From: Corticium candelabrum
Lineage: Eukaryota; Porifera; Homoscleromorpha; Homosclerophorida; Plakinidae
NCBI RefSeq assembly: GCF_963422355.1
Contig: NC_085085.1
Span: 9,931,306 to 9,995,305, forward strand
Reading direction: 5' to 3'
DNA length: 64,000 nucleotides
Made by a program: the position numbers and the translations under genes. Every line of letters begins with the position of its first letter. The stretch's first letter is position 1. Below, in pieces: positions 23,041-36,136 of the stretch. The notes below the pieces were generated by a model. The model was not told the DNA's origin. It saw nothing but the letters and a program-made list of their open reading frames with translations, and did no database searches.

Positions 23041-23904
23041 GGGGGACGTCAAACATTTATGCAGTAATAAGCGGTTTAGCCAAAATTGTGTTGTGTACTT
23101 CGAGATTTTGTGCTAGAACTAAGCTCTCATGTAAGAATTTTCTCTGATATATATAACTCATTTCAAGGTATCTACTATACATGTTTTCCTGGTGGAGTCA
23201 GAGGGTCCAACCATGCATTTACACCATGCATGCATCCGTTTGTTCTAAGCCAGTTCCTCCACGCGAGACTTGCAACAAGTTGTATCACGTGACAACGTCA
23301 CCGTAAAGCCCCCTTGCTATGCTCTGCGTGAAAGAGCCGCACGCAAAAAAGCGAAGGATGGCATAGAGGGCAGAGTTGTCGTTTCCATGGTGGTGAGGCA
23401 AATTGTGACTCTATGTCTAAACTTTTGTGGCCCCAGACAAAAGATAAAGGTAACTAATTATTGACAACAAGGTTTTCAGAGCTTATCTGTTTTGTTACAA
23501 AATATCATGTGCTACTACAAATATCTTTCATGTGCGGGCACGGCCTCTTACGGTCTGCTCTCCACGCGCGCGTTAAGAGGGCCTGTGAAAGAGGCTACAG
23601 TACTACTAGACCTGCATTATTATCAAAATACACTAAGTAACCAGAAAGCATTGGCTATTTACACCACATCATATTATCGGAATTTAAAACACTTTTAGAG
23701 TAGTCTTATTTCAGAAATTTCAGTGATCCACCTTGTGTAAACCTTCACCTGACACAGTTCCTCATTGCACTTGTACCAGTAATGTAAGCTGAAGACGACA
23801 AAGCATCCATGACAGTGATGTCTACCATTGAATACCAAGATCTACCATCTGTATCCAAACAATCTAATATCTTTGATCACAAATTTCTGAAGTAACGACA
23901 TTTG

Positions 23905-24130
23905 CAGTGGTGTAGGAAGGGGATATTCTCAAGCAGGAGAAGGGGGCTGTACTGTAAATGTCATCGATCATGAGTTAGCCAAAACTACCTTGCTCGTCAG
24001 ACAGTAAACGTATTTGCAAAAGTCACTGGCACAGAAAATTTTCAATTCCTACTCTGAGCGAGGAGTTAAGCCCCTACTCTGAGCGAGGAGTTAAGCCCCC
24101 CCCCCCCAACACCCGCTTCCTACGCCCTTG
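23905..24130. mobile_element. 226-bp hAT-like MITE with an internal tandem duplication
   Basis: Left end CAGTGGTGTAGGAAGGGG; right end in reverse complement CAAGGGCGTAGGAAGCGG. Inside, ctactctgagcgaggagtta is present twice in tandem and is followed by a C10 run. The flanks atttg and acttg are near-identical 5-mers. Confidence 0.65.
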
Positions 24131-24614
24131 ACTTGAGTTCTATCAAATCATTTTGTTCAAGTTAAGAAGTCGAGAATTTGTAATTTGGACCACTTGCAAT
24201 AACAATTTTAGTTGACTAAACTAAATTTTCATTTCAATACACCAAAATTGGCTGGAAAGATTTTAGATTGCAATGTCTTATAAATCAACTTTCTCGCTTT
24301 ACAACGTCATCATCAAGTGAGAATTTACAGTCATAGTTCAAAGCCAAACAAACTATATTTCTACCTAATTAACCCAATAAAATTACTTGCACAATTAAAA
24401 AGAATTGTGTGACCCAAACACATATCTATATCATAATATAGGAATTTCTTTTTTGCAACAGGTATTTCAAGAAGAGAAATGGTTCAATCAGAGCTAACAC
24501 ATTCCTGAAACCGTTAGTCCTGAGCCACTTGATCATAACTTAATACATACATTCAAAGAAGTCTTATCAAATTAGCCAGCATCTGCAACAGCATGTAGTG
24601 ATCCCAGCCATCAG

Positions 24615-25230
24615 CTGTCTAAACTGGCATGCAGTAGATGGTTGACAAACGAAGTGCTTGAGAGTCTGGCCGACCTCTTCAACCAGTCTTCACAAGACTG
24701 CCTTTGCCTTGTCCTGTCAGAGTTTCACAAATCCAGGTTGAGAGAATCCATAATGTCAGCTCTTCATGGAAGAACACTATTCCACCAATTTTCCTCGTTG
24801 TGAATGTACGAATTGAAGCAGTCACACAAACTGCAAACCTATGAGTGGGAATTACTGGACTGTACTTGCTACTAATGTGACCGCAAAAACTTCCTAATAT
24901 GTGGATTCTTTGGGCTACCCTATTCCTACTAATTTATTGGTGGAAACAAAGGAAGCATTTGCCCACCTTAGCAGTGCTCAAGATCAACCAATCGAGACTT
25001 TTCAACACATAGCACCCATGCACAGATCACTGTTTGATTCCAATGGAAAGCATGTATTCTAATTTTCCAGTACAGACATGTTCTTCACTGTGTGGTGTTA
25101 TTGTCTTCATACTTGCAGCTGTAGCAGAATTTTGTCTAAGTGATAGGCAGTATATATGACATAGCGATCTACCAGAAGAGGGTTCAACCTTCATGGGCTG
25201 CATCTTTATACCATCATCATACAATCACAG
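24615..25230 (+). pseudogene. Decayed Ulp1-like (C48) cysteine protease remnant, probably from a transposon
   Basis: With frame changes and stops, the plus strand reads SRWLTNEVLESLADLF and then, after a break, YWTVLATN, YVDSLGYPIPTN and VQTCSSLCGV. This order (HW, DSL, QxxxxCGV) is that of Ulp1/SENP-type proteases, which several DNA transposons carry. The expected catalytic His is replaced (NYW), and at least three stops or frameshifts break the frame. The identification is by motif order only. Confidence 0.4.
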
Positions 25231-26258
25231 AGCTCATGCACAGTACTACATATTCTGGCTCAGAAAAAATCTTCTAAGACACTACTAAACTAGCCTCTTT
25301 TACAGGCCCTCGTAACGCGTACGTGGAGAGTAGACAGGGGGAGGTTCCCTATGTGAAAGACACAACACAGTCCACTAACACCATATCTCATGAATGTCCT
25401 GATGCTTCTCCACGCAATACTATAAAAGCTATTGATAACATCCAACCGAATAGTGAAGAAGAAAGCAAGCAATCTCAAGTTAAAAACCAACTATACTGTG
25501 TTATATAGAAGCAAGACCTTCAAAATGGTTTGTCTGAAAGCTTGTCTAGAGCTGGTGGTTTGCATGCTGCTGTAGAAACATTTTGCTCTAATATAAATAT
25601 TGGAAAATACGAGGCAAAAATCCTATCCTCACACCCAGCAGTGACTCTCGTCTGCTTTGCACCTGTTTGGAGCCAATTAAAGACTAGCAAAACATAGGGA
25701 AAATATCCGATTGCAGCCAACAGCTATTAGCAGAAGACAACCAATGAGGAGATCAGGTTCTATTTTGGAAACTGCAGGCTGGCCTACACTGTCTAGACGC
25801 AGCTCAGGAAATTCTATCTCAGCTAGTAGACATATAATGCCAAAGCAACTACACAGACCAAAGAGAGGACACAGCCTTCCAAAAAGTATTAATTAAACAA
25901 AATACACAAAATGCTGTCTGATACTATAGTTCATAGTTGTTGAACTGTGACTTTGCTGCCTTCCACTGTTAGTTTTATGAAGGCTATGTTACCTTTCATG
26001 TTGTTAAGCACATTGTCTAACTCTAAGAATAGTGTCAATTGTGAGAATAAACGTGTTAGCATGCAGGTCACAAACACACTAACGTACATGCTAGCAACAA
26101 TGTCAAAGCCAATGTGTAAACTCGAGTTGGAATAAAAGTAATAAAAGTGAATACTCAATCTATATTTGAATTCAGTGGCAGTAAACTGTCTGTAGCTGAT
26201 GCTGGTTCTAGCATGAACTGAGAGTCAGTAATGCACAGAGACACAAACAGATAGACAG

Positions 26259-26261
<3 letters not shown>

Positions 26262-26318
<57 letters not shown>

Positions 26319-26336
26319 GCATACATGCACGCACGT

Positions 26337-26367
<31 letters not shown>

Positions 26368-26393
26368 TGGATCGCACGCACACAAGAACACAT

Positions 26394-26452
<59 letters not shown>
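26262..26452. repeat. Compound (CA)n microsatellite
   Basis: Three CA tracts separated by short variants, followed by a (TATG)n-like stretch to about 26540. Confidence 0.95.
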
Positions 26453-26455
<3 letters not shown>

Positions 26456-26589
26456 TATGTATGCATGTATGCTTGCATGCATGTAGGTATATAAGTGTGT
26501 ATGCATGTCTGTATGTATGTATGTATTTATGTATGTATTGTGAGGCCTGTGCGTCACCACACTTATGGAGGCTCTGACCACATCGTGAT

Positions 26590-29500
26590 ATATTCTGCTT
26601 TTGGCGTTCATTTTTCATCGCCTTTTCCTGGATAGTGTTCCTAACACTCTATTATCTCGTTTGGAGACGTGGGAAATCCTCAAAGCAATCTACCTACCTT
26701 CTCTTTCAATGGCAGGCATGGCAGCTCAACTTAGGTGCCCGTTAACCGTTCGTCTCGTCGCTGATGTTGACATACCTACGTCTCTCACATCGCTTGTGGA
26801 CGACCAAGAAGTAAATGCGTGACTCAGACATCTCACCAGATTTGGCAGATCATTCTAGCTACAGAAATTATAAAAGATATGGTGGTTGCCAACGGTCTTC
26901 AGATTCAAGATCAATGGTATCAGTGCACATCGACTGAGAAGATTCCACACAGGAATCCTGCCGCATACGTAGCAGTGAAAGTACCATACGAAATGCCTGA
27001 TGACGTAATAAAAAAGGACTCTTAGTCCATATGAGCAAGTTACAAAGTTCATCAACGCTGCTATGCTTTTGCACCTACTATAGAGACTGATGTAAGAGTA
27101 TTTACAGTGGTAAACCCACATAGAAACTTCCAATCAGCATACCAGATCGGACGATACTTTTTGAGGTTCTACACACGTTACGCCTAACTACTGAGATGTT
27201 ACAGATGCAATTCAGAGGATCATCAGATTAGAAATTGTTCTCACCCCTCTTCATATTGTTGTTTTCACCATTGTGGGGAATCTTCTCACATGTATAAAAA
27301 CTGTCCAAATAAAGCCAGCCTGTCAGAAAGCCACACAAGAGATCTACAAACAGATCTCGATCAACAACAGCAAGATGCTAGTACTAAAGAAGATGAGATT
27401 CCAGTTCAATTGGTTTATGATAGATCAACACCTGTCACTCAGAATGATTCACAAAAACCTTTAAATAGTGAAAATGACGTCATTCCAAGTCAAGCAAAAC
27501 CATTGATCAATGAGGAAGAATATGAAACAGACATGTCAGCGACGAGTGACATAGACCACAGAAAGAGAAAGAGAGATAAATTAAGCCCAATGCCCTTGTG
27601 AAAAAAAGAAACAAAAAAAAAGAATTAACAGAGGGAAGGAAACTACTCCACCTCAGTCACCCGCAGTTTGATGCAGGCCAATTAAGTATTGTGTTGTGTT
27701 GAATCTCTTTTTGATTTGTGTTTCCAATTTTCTTGATCACAAAAAATAATTATGGCTCTTCAAATTGTTACTCTCAATGTGCAAGGACTGCGTAATCCGT
27801 TCAAACGTTTACGTGTTGCAGAGTGGATGAGGAAAATCGCGTTGATGTGCTTTGTCTGCAGGAAACTTGTGTTACTGCTGAATGTCAGACTGGAGTTGTG
27901 ACTTTCCAAATTGCACTGTTTATCATGCATATGGAAGTAATTACAGATGTGGAGTTTCTATTATAATCTGCGGTCTACCAAGCATGCAGAGCAATCAAGT
28001 CTACAGTGACCCAGAAGGAAGGTATCTAAGTGTCTATATCAGCTATGGCTCATTAAGTGTGAACATCATCACAGTTTATGCACCAGTAACACCAACTAAA
28101 AGGAAAGACTTCTTCACCAAGAATCAGTCACAAGTCCAAGTGTCACAAAACATGATAATCAGTGGCAATTTTTACAGTGTCTTAGATCAGCAATGGACAG
28201 AATGTCTCAAGCTCACATTGGCCTTTGGCCGACGGATTCTATCAACTTGCAGAACCATCTTAACTCTTTCAATCTTCTAGACTTATATCAAATTCACAAT
28301 AAAGACACCCCAGGTTATACCTGGACTATTATCAATCTCAAAGTGCTGCCCGTTTAGACATGTTCTTTGTGTCTAAAATTCTGTCACCTTTAGTTACAGA
28401 CATCCGTACTCGCCTTGTTTCTTTTGCAGACCATTCTGAGGTCTTCCTTCAACTACGAAGTCAAAATGGAACTCCACGTGGACAAACATATTGAAAATTT
28501 AACAACTTTCTGTCAGACGATTCCTTTTGCAGACGCATATAGGCAATCTGGTTGCATTGGCCACATCAGAAACACGGGTTTCAATCACTCCTTCAATGGT
28601 GGGATGCAGGCAAAGGAAGAATCCATTCCATCTACCGGCAGTATGGGAGAACAGTACACAATCAGTAAGAACGGTTTTCAAGAAGGCTAGAACTATCTCT
28701 ACAACAGACTCAACCACAAATTCAAAGAGGCGATTTAAATGCAGTGCTATGAGCAAATTTCCTTCGAAAACAACTACATGAACAAATGTATGAGAGAATC
28801 AAAGGCAACAAATTCGTTGCAGAGCAAAATGGCTAGACAGTGGTAAGACCTCACAAAGTATTTTGCTGCGTTTGAAACATCAAAGGCATGAGAGGGTATA
28901 TAGCGGAATTGACAGATGGTTCTGGTTCTGTCTGAAGTAAAGAGGGATTGCTACATGCAACACACAACTTTTACTCAAACCTGTACAGAAATGTAAGAGT
29001 CAAAGACGATGCTTGTCATAGAATACTTGTGTCAACAGAGAGAGTTTTGTCAAGCACAGACAGAAATAGCTATGAAGGCAAGCTCACTTTAGAAGAACGT
29101 ACAGAAGCCTTAAAACAATTAAAAGTGCAAAAGGCTCCGGGCATAGATGGTCTATCAACAGAGCTCTATCGAGCATTCTGGAGTATTATGGGTTCAGACT
29201 TTGTAGACATGGTTGACACGGTCTATGAGTTGGGAATCTTATCCTTGTCACAGCAAACAGAAGTTATTCGTATGTTGTACAAGAAAGGAGACAGAAATGA
29301 TTTAAACAATTGGAGACCTATCAGCTTATTGAATGCTGATTGCAAGATAATAACAAAGACGTTAGCCAATCAACTAAATCAGTCATGGAAACTGTTATCC
29401 AGCCATGTCAGACGTGCACAAGTTGTATCATTGGATCAAAAGAAAGCTTTTGACCACGTGGACTTATTTAGGTAGAGTATTGTCTGCTCTTGGTTTTGGC

Positions 29501-31480
29501 AATTCTTCCTGTCGATGGATATCCACATTATACAATCAGATTGGAAGTCATGTCATTGCTAATGGGTGGCTGACATCACGTGTCAATATACAGCAAGGAG
29601 TGCGTCAGGGATGTCCCCTATCTCTGATGCTCTATGTGTTGTGTGCAGACCCTCTGGCTGCGGCAATTCGACATAAAATGATATTATACGAGAAAGGATC
29701 AAGGTGAAAAGCTATGCGGATAATCTCACCTGCTTTGTAGCGTCTGAATCTAGTTTTGCGGCACTAGACGAAGAATTGCAAACATATCAAGCTTCAAGTG
29801 GAGCCATCTTAAATAGACAAAAATCTATAGAATTGTGGTTGGGACAATGGTCAAATAGACAGGACACTCCATTACAGATCCAGTGTGGAAATCAACAAAT
29901 CCATATTTTGGGATTAAGATTCTGTCCTTCCTATTACGACACCGTAACTTTCAATTGGAATGCAATGCTACAGACAATACGAAATTCTCTTGCAAAATGG
30001 AAGAAACGTGATTTATCCTACTCTAGTAGAGCAAAAGTAGTGTCTATGTACGCCATGACAAAACTATACTATGTGGGTCACACCCTATCAATGTCCCTGA
30101 CCACCACGCATCAGTTTGAGGACTTACTATGGGGGTTTCTTTGGAGGGGCTCTTTGCCTCTTGTGAGACGAGAAGTATGTATAGCGCCCTCACGTTGCAG
30201 GGGAGTGAGAATGCCTCACTTGCAGAACCAAGTAGCAGTAATCCATTTCAAAACCATCAATAGGCTCTTTGATGATCATAACCTTGCAGCATGGAAACAA
30301 TTGGCAATGAAAGAATTATACCACTTTAGTGGTCAATACCACATGAAACTAGCCATCTTTGCGGTCATCAACTGGAAACCACGCAATGTAATATGACACA
30401 ACTCTCACCATATCACAGAAACCTCTTCCGTCTTTGGTGACAATATGATGGTGCACGAGATTGGAAACCGCCACAAACATATGAGGAAGCATGTTCGAAG
30501 ACACTGTGAGGAAACCCCTTCATCAAAGATGAAGACAAAAAGCCATTGTTTTATCCATCCATCATACGTTTGGGATTTTTGAGAGTCGAGGAAATATACA
30601 TAAACGTCCACTTCCAGCTCGCCGCACAGTAGCTTATCAACTATACCCTAGAGTAATTCAAGCAATACCGGTGGAATGGTGACATCTTCTTAGACAAACA
30701 TGCCCTAGACCAACCCACTGGTCAGCTAAACTATGCATTTTTCAAACTTCAGACAACAAGCTACATGTCCATGGAACACCGAGTTGGATATTTATCGGCA
30801 CATTGTGTGCACAAAGCTCGAGACTCCTGTCAGTCAGACAAAATGGGAGACAACATTCTGTGCCTTATTATTTGAACAGTGGAAAGACGTTTGAAAGATA
30901 CCAGAAACAGGGAATTGTCTGCCATTTCAAAAAGATATCATATGGAAACTGTTACATCGGGTTCTACCAACATATTATCGACTACACCGATGGGGTCTCT
31001 CATCCACAGCATCATGTCCAGCCTGTAAATCACAAGTAGAAGATATGATTGATCATTGTTTTGAAAACTGCCCAATATGGAGATAAGTGTTGCAAAATGC
31101 GGTTAGGTTACTACATTCGTTAGATGCTTCCACACCACCTCACTTTAACCAGCAAAGCCGTATCTTAGATATCCTCCTAATGGGAGGTAACCAGAAATTG
31201 TGGTTTTCAATCCTTGTTGTTATGTACTGGCAGAAGAGCCAGAAAATACCGCCGCCGAAAATCATAAACAGTTATAAATGGGCACTCAGAGATTTATCAG
31301 ACACTGTTGGCTTAGACGCAAAGCAACAGAATCATTTTATAAGTTTTTGGGTACAGTACCATTGTTTGAGTCTGTAACACCAGTGATTAGATTTCATAGT
31401 GTATTGTGAGTAGAGTGATTTGTTGTACATTTTGTATGTGAAAATGTATGTATGTATGTATGTATGTATGTATGTATGGA
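26590..31480 (+). mobile_element. Decayed L1/Tx1-type LINE retrotransposon
   Basis: From 5' to 3': an ORF1-like region ending in two CCHC-type knuckles (CYRCNSEDHQIRNC and a second, CCFHHCGESSHMYKNC, about 27200-27310) and a charged tail; an APE-type endonuclease starting MALQIVTLNVQGLRNP at 27752, frameshifted after about 28 codons; a reverse transcriptase (28948-30396) with NWRPISLLNAD, QGVRQGCPLS and YADN; and a C-terminal CPAC...H...C knuckle near 31010-31080. It ends in a (TATG)n run at about 31441-31479. There are many stops and frameshifts, and the catalytic YADD has become YADN, so it is dead. Motif wording fits the Tx1 branch of the L1 group. Confidence 0.9.
28948..30396 (+). pseudogene. 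LINE reverse-transcriptase region
   Basis: Three open blocks in different frames (28948-29475, 29405-29707, 29704-30396) together cover the RT fingers and palm. Seen: KAPGIDGLSTELY, KKGDRNDLNNWRPISLLN, DQKKAFDHVD, QQGVRQGCPLSLMLY, YADNLTCF. The second Asp of YxDD is Asn, which removes a metal ligand. Confidence 0.9.
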
Positions 31481-33890
31481 CAACTTGACAAATAGCTTAC
31501 TGTACAATGTAGACAACAACATAGGCTTTAACACACCTGAAATTGCACCAAGAGGAGTTATGTAATGAGACTATTTCTTTCTCTGGAGCTTGTTTCATCG
31601 TCTAATGTTTCACCATCTAATAATAAGAACAATCTCACCAAACTTTTACAAACTGCTTGTAGATCAGCAATTTAGGTTAGAAGAGACAGTGTTGAATGGC
31701 ACAAATTACTGTATGTAATATTTCACACTGTTAAACTACAAGCTTTCCCTGCATATGCTGACTAGAAGAGTTCAGGTCCACATTGTCAATACCACTAGGA
31801 ATTTCCTCAGGCCTGGTGTCCAAATGTCACCATGCCACCAGATTGGGCAACAAACAACTACCTAGCAACAAGACTAAGTAACTAAAATCTTGGCAACAAA
31901 GACATTAATCATCATCTCTTTAACAACTTAAATTTGGAAAGCATGCATTCAGAATTTTGTAGGACAGATGCCATGTGAGATGTCAGATTTGTATCCTGGT
32001 ATTCCATTAACCAGCATGTTCTTCCTTCATGCTAATAGTAGTTTCACAGATATAGCTTGGTTCAGCCCTTTCTTCTCTAGAAGGTGGCTCTAAGCTTGAA
32101 TGGTCACTAGCTTGCTTATTAAAACATCCGGGTTACTGTGGCACAAATAACTCATTGTTTGGGAAGACAAAAATTGCAGTTGGATACCCTGTTTCATGCA
32201 AACATTAAAGCTGTTGGCACGAAAGACTATCCATATGCAATTTACTTAACAACTTCCAACAGTGCTTGTTAGGTCGACAGGAAGCAACTTTTTATGTTTA
32301 TGTTTATAACAGTGATGTGAGTGCATAGTGTAACAATATAACAATGGCAGATGTTACGACAGTACAATTGTCAAAGATGCAGCACATTTGTACATTATAG
32401 ATATCGATGTTTGGTATTGGTTAATGTTCACAATACTGATACATATCAGCATGCTCCTAATTTTAGTATGTTTGAGAAATGTACAAAATATACAAAATAA
32501 GAGCATACAAAAATTTGTGGGTTTCTGTACAGTCCTGGCAATCATCTAGCTATCAAAGTTGAGTTAAGCCTCATTTATCTTGTATGGTCTGTACAAATTA
32601 TTTAAAATGCATGTAGACTATACCACTTGTAAATATAAACCAATCATGAATTACCATTGTGACCATAGTGATACTATTGCCTTCGACTGTATAAATACTG
32701 TACTGGTATATACCATATAAGATGAAATACCCATATTGGCGGCGAGGAATTTATTTTGTGAGATAGGCAGATTTTCAGCAAGTACCAATATAAAGTCCGC
32801 CATTAATTTGGCCACCGGAATACCGGTATGGCATCATGGTAATGCATGTGGCCACAAGATGGTAACACTGCAGTGCTTGACGTCTTTTGTGCCTACCCTG
32901 TCTAACAGGAAGGTTAACCATGAGAATGAGGTACAGGAAGGTTAAACATCAGAATTAGGTTATGAAGCTATCAATGAAGCAGGTGGAGTTATGTGTGATA
33001 CGTTCTTTGCACTGACACAGCAATTCTTCATCACTACACTGTATAGTTGCATACCAGTAAGTTAAGGAAATGTGACGAATGGCCACAAATACAGATGTAG
33101 TAAGTGAGGATATCGTACATATACGGTATCAATTAGTCACCACTGATGTCCAACCACTAAAATAAAATCCTCAAATATGCTACCTGTCAATTTCTTAGCA
33201 AATCGCCAAAATACATTCCCACCGATGTTTCATCCTATACAGTATTTATACATTTACTATAAATTTACTAGAGCACACAGCAGATTAAGATTAAAATCAA
33301 TATAAATTAAATTCTAAATGATCGATTACTTATTTACAATCCATACTTTATTCTAATTAATTAATCAATATTAATTAACAAAATGTACAAACCCTTTGCT
33401 GTTTTGTATGATCACTGCATCACGTAAATTTTTTCTGTAGCCAATTGTTTCTCGAGAAAGTCGATTTCTGCAAAGAACACAGCGTGCGTAGGCGACATTC
33501 CCCGTATTGGGGCTCTCTTTCAATAACTACTGCGGCTTGCCCACTGCAATAACTGCTCGCACAGAAAGCACAAGTCCCACGACCTGTTCATGATTCACGC
33601 GAGCGTGAGCGATGCGTGCACGTGAATTATGTCTCTAGTGCACGTGCCAGTCGAAACCAGAGCTTGCGGAAAGCAGTCTGGGATACCGAGGCTTATACGT
33701 TGACCAGAGCCATATATATATACGAAAACCATCATATCCTAACGCTGTTTGAATAGATCTGTTCGGTCCTACAGGTGTACTCTACGTACGTATAGACTGG
33801 TGAGTGCGTCAAGATTTGGTAGGAATATCTATATTCCAGATTGTTTGCACGAACATGTCGTTCAATGATGACAGCTCAGTTCTCAAAGAT
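31481..33890. other. Intergenic, no gene seen
   Basis: AT-rich sequence after the LINE, without a coding block supported by motifs or splice sites. The segment about 33450-33700 is GC-richer with many CACGTG/GCACGTG-like words, but nothing recognisable was found there. Confidence 0.5.
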
Positions 33891-35020
33891 TGGAAGAAAA
33901 GTACATAGGACCCCAGCCACCCTGAGACCTGTCTTTGCAGGATACAGCAGCCCAGCAGCCCGACAAAGCAAGTCATTGACCACTATCTACAACAACCAAT
34001 TGTCATACCAGGAAAATCATAAATCATAAAGATTCAAAAAAACTTCTCCAAAAAATTGAGAAGACTACACTACCACTAGATGTAATAACAGCTGACATAA
34101 CAAGTCTGTATACAAGCTTTTCTCAGCAAGAAGACATAGATGTCTTCAACGAAGCCGTCCGAATTAACACACTACAAGGAGTCTAGGACACATGGCTGAC
34201 TGCCTTTATTAAAGAGGGAGGACGTCTGATCTTAGTACACAATCACTTCGCCTTCTAACTGCAAACTTGTAAACAAATTTATAGTGATGCAATGGCCACC
34301 CTTTCCGCGCCATCCTTTGCGAACATCTATATGACACAAGTGGAAATCTCGTTTCTTGAATCACAAAAGACATCACCTTCTACACTCTTAAATATACACA
34401 GACAGTGTATTCCGCACCTGAACACACGGCTGTAATTCTCTAGAGCAATTCCTGACAACACTGAACAACCATCTGAACATATCTCTCACTTGGACCATCG
34501 ATAACAATGGCATATCATATACAAAGGTAGCTGATTCCAGAACAATGACATTCTAAACACAAAGACTCCCTCTAAATGAACAAAACATTTCAGCATTTAA
34601 TAGGACCAGCTTCCATCCAAAGTCAATCAAAAAGAGTGTCAACAATGGTGAACTCATCAGATTCATCAGGAATTAATACATTAGATGAAGAAATCTACAA
34701 ACAACGGAAACTACAACAACTCCAACATTTCAAACAAAGAGGCTAAAGAAACAACAAACAACAGAATGGTCAAATGATATACATGTAAAAGAAACGAATA
34801 CCTACAAGACCGTAATAGAAATGCCGCAATAGAAAGACTAATGTTTATCACAGAATTCCAACTGGGAGCCCATGAAAATAAGTTAATTAAACTCGTCAGA
34901 AGACACTGGAACATTATTTAGAACAACCCAACACTCAGAGAACTATTCCCACATTCTCCCATGACCGCCAACAGAAGAAGCAAGAACCCAGGCAGATACT
35001 GACAAGATCCAAAATGAAAA
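33890..35020 (+). pseudogene. Decayed Penelope-like element
   Basis: In shifting plus-strand frames the sequence reads VITADITSLYTSF (the RT A-motif of Penelope-like elements), SAPSFANIYM, a YTDS where YxDD is expected, TSFHPKSIKKS, and finally RHWNII..NNPTLRELFP followed by RRSKNPGRY, the RT/linker region of these elements. No GIY-YIG endonuclease domain was seen. Multiple stops show it is inactive. Confidence 0.7.
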
Positions 35021-36136
35021 TTTTGCCAGAAGACATCATGAATCAAAAAGAAAACAAATTAAAGTCCAAGCCACCAACAAACCCGAACACCTCAATACAA
35101 GTATGTACAGTAATTAGTATACAACCAGTAGACATTAGATCTTAATTATGCAATAATTCAGACTTAGTAGCTAGATAATTAGTCAGTAGTTAGTCAGTTA
35201 CGACCAACCTCATCCAGCAGTGAGTAACAGCTTCTCTCTGACAACCTCAGTTTCATTAAAATGAGTACTAATCTTTGAATGTTTAATGATGATAATATAT
35301 CAATTAATTGGTGACATTAAACTTGACCACAGTATAACAAAATACACACCTATATATTTAACGTACATTATGGCTTGAAGCACATTGCATATCTGCTCTA
35401 TGTCTACTTTTAGTATTGTAATGTCATGCATGCAGTATGATGTCTATATTAATAGATCAAGTTATCAGCAGGTTGCCTAATGTACATATGGTAAGTAATT
35501 ACAACACAAAGATATATAATTAATAATTAATCGCATTTGCTATGCATGTTAATTATCATTCCAGGGTGTCTGTCTTTGATTTTCAAACAAGGAATGAGTG
35601 CTACAGGTTATTGGTCAAATAATTGATACACAGTAGGTATTCAGCATGTAAACAATAACGTATTGACATTATTCATAGAATTTTGAAGCATGTTGAATAT
35701 GGATTTGTTGGGTGATTGCTGGTGAGCACAGCAGTAACATTGGACGAGGTTATGTTGTGAGTTGTCATGCTTGTATTGATTCTAACATGGACCAGAATGT
35801 TTGAATGTTTGGTGCATATATTGCTGAACAAGTGCTTCTTTGTTCATGCCTAGAAGTTATTGAATTAGCAACTACACTGTCATCACACTTTGGCCCATTG
35901 TTTTACAATCTAATCTGTGTTGTGTCAATAGATTATTGTTGGACTCTATATTACAATTGTCATTTCAGGCTTGCCTTGGTCTTCTTCCTCCGCTTATAGA
36001 GATCAGTCTAGAGTTAAGTCTCAGCAGCAGTGGCAACGGGCTAGTGTTAGCAGAAGCAGTCACGTCAGTATGTCTTAATTCTGTTTCTTGTGGGTTATTC
36101 TAGGCAATGGAGTATTTGTGTGATAGACATATCAAC
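35021..36136. other. Intergenic / upstream region of the secreted repeat protein
   Basis: AT-rich. A possible untranslated exon just before 36137 (acceptor ttctag at 36098-36103) is suggested by an in-frame upstream ATG at 36107. No other gene was seen. Confidence 0.4.

Noticed and set aside
26155..26618. Minus-strand Cys/Val-rich frames
   Set aside because: Microsatellite translations; no splice or family support.
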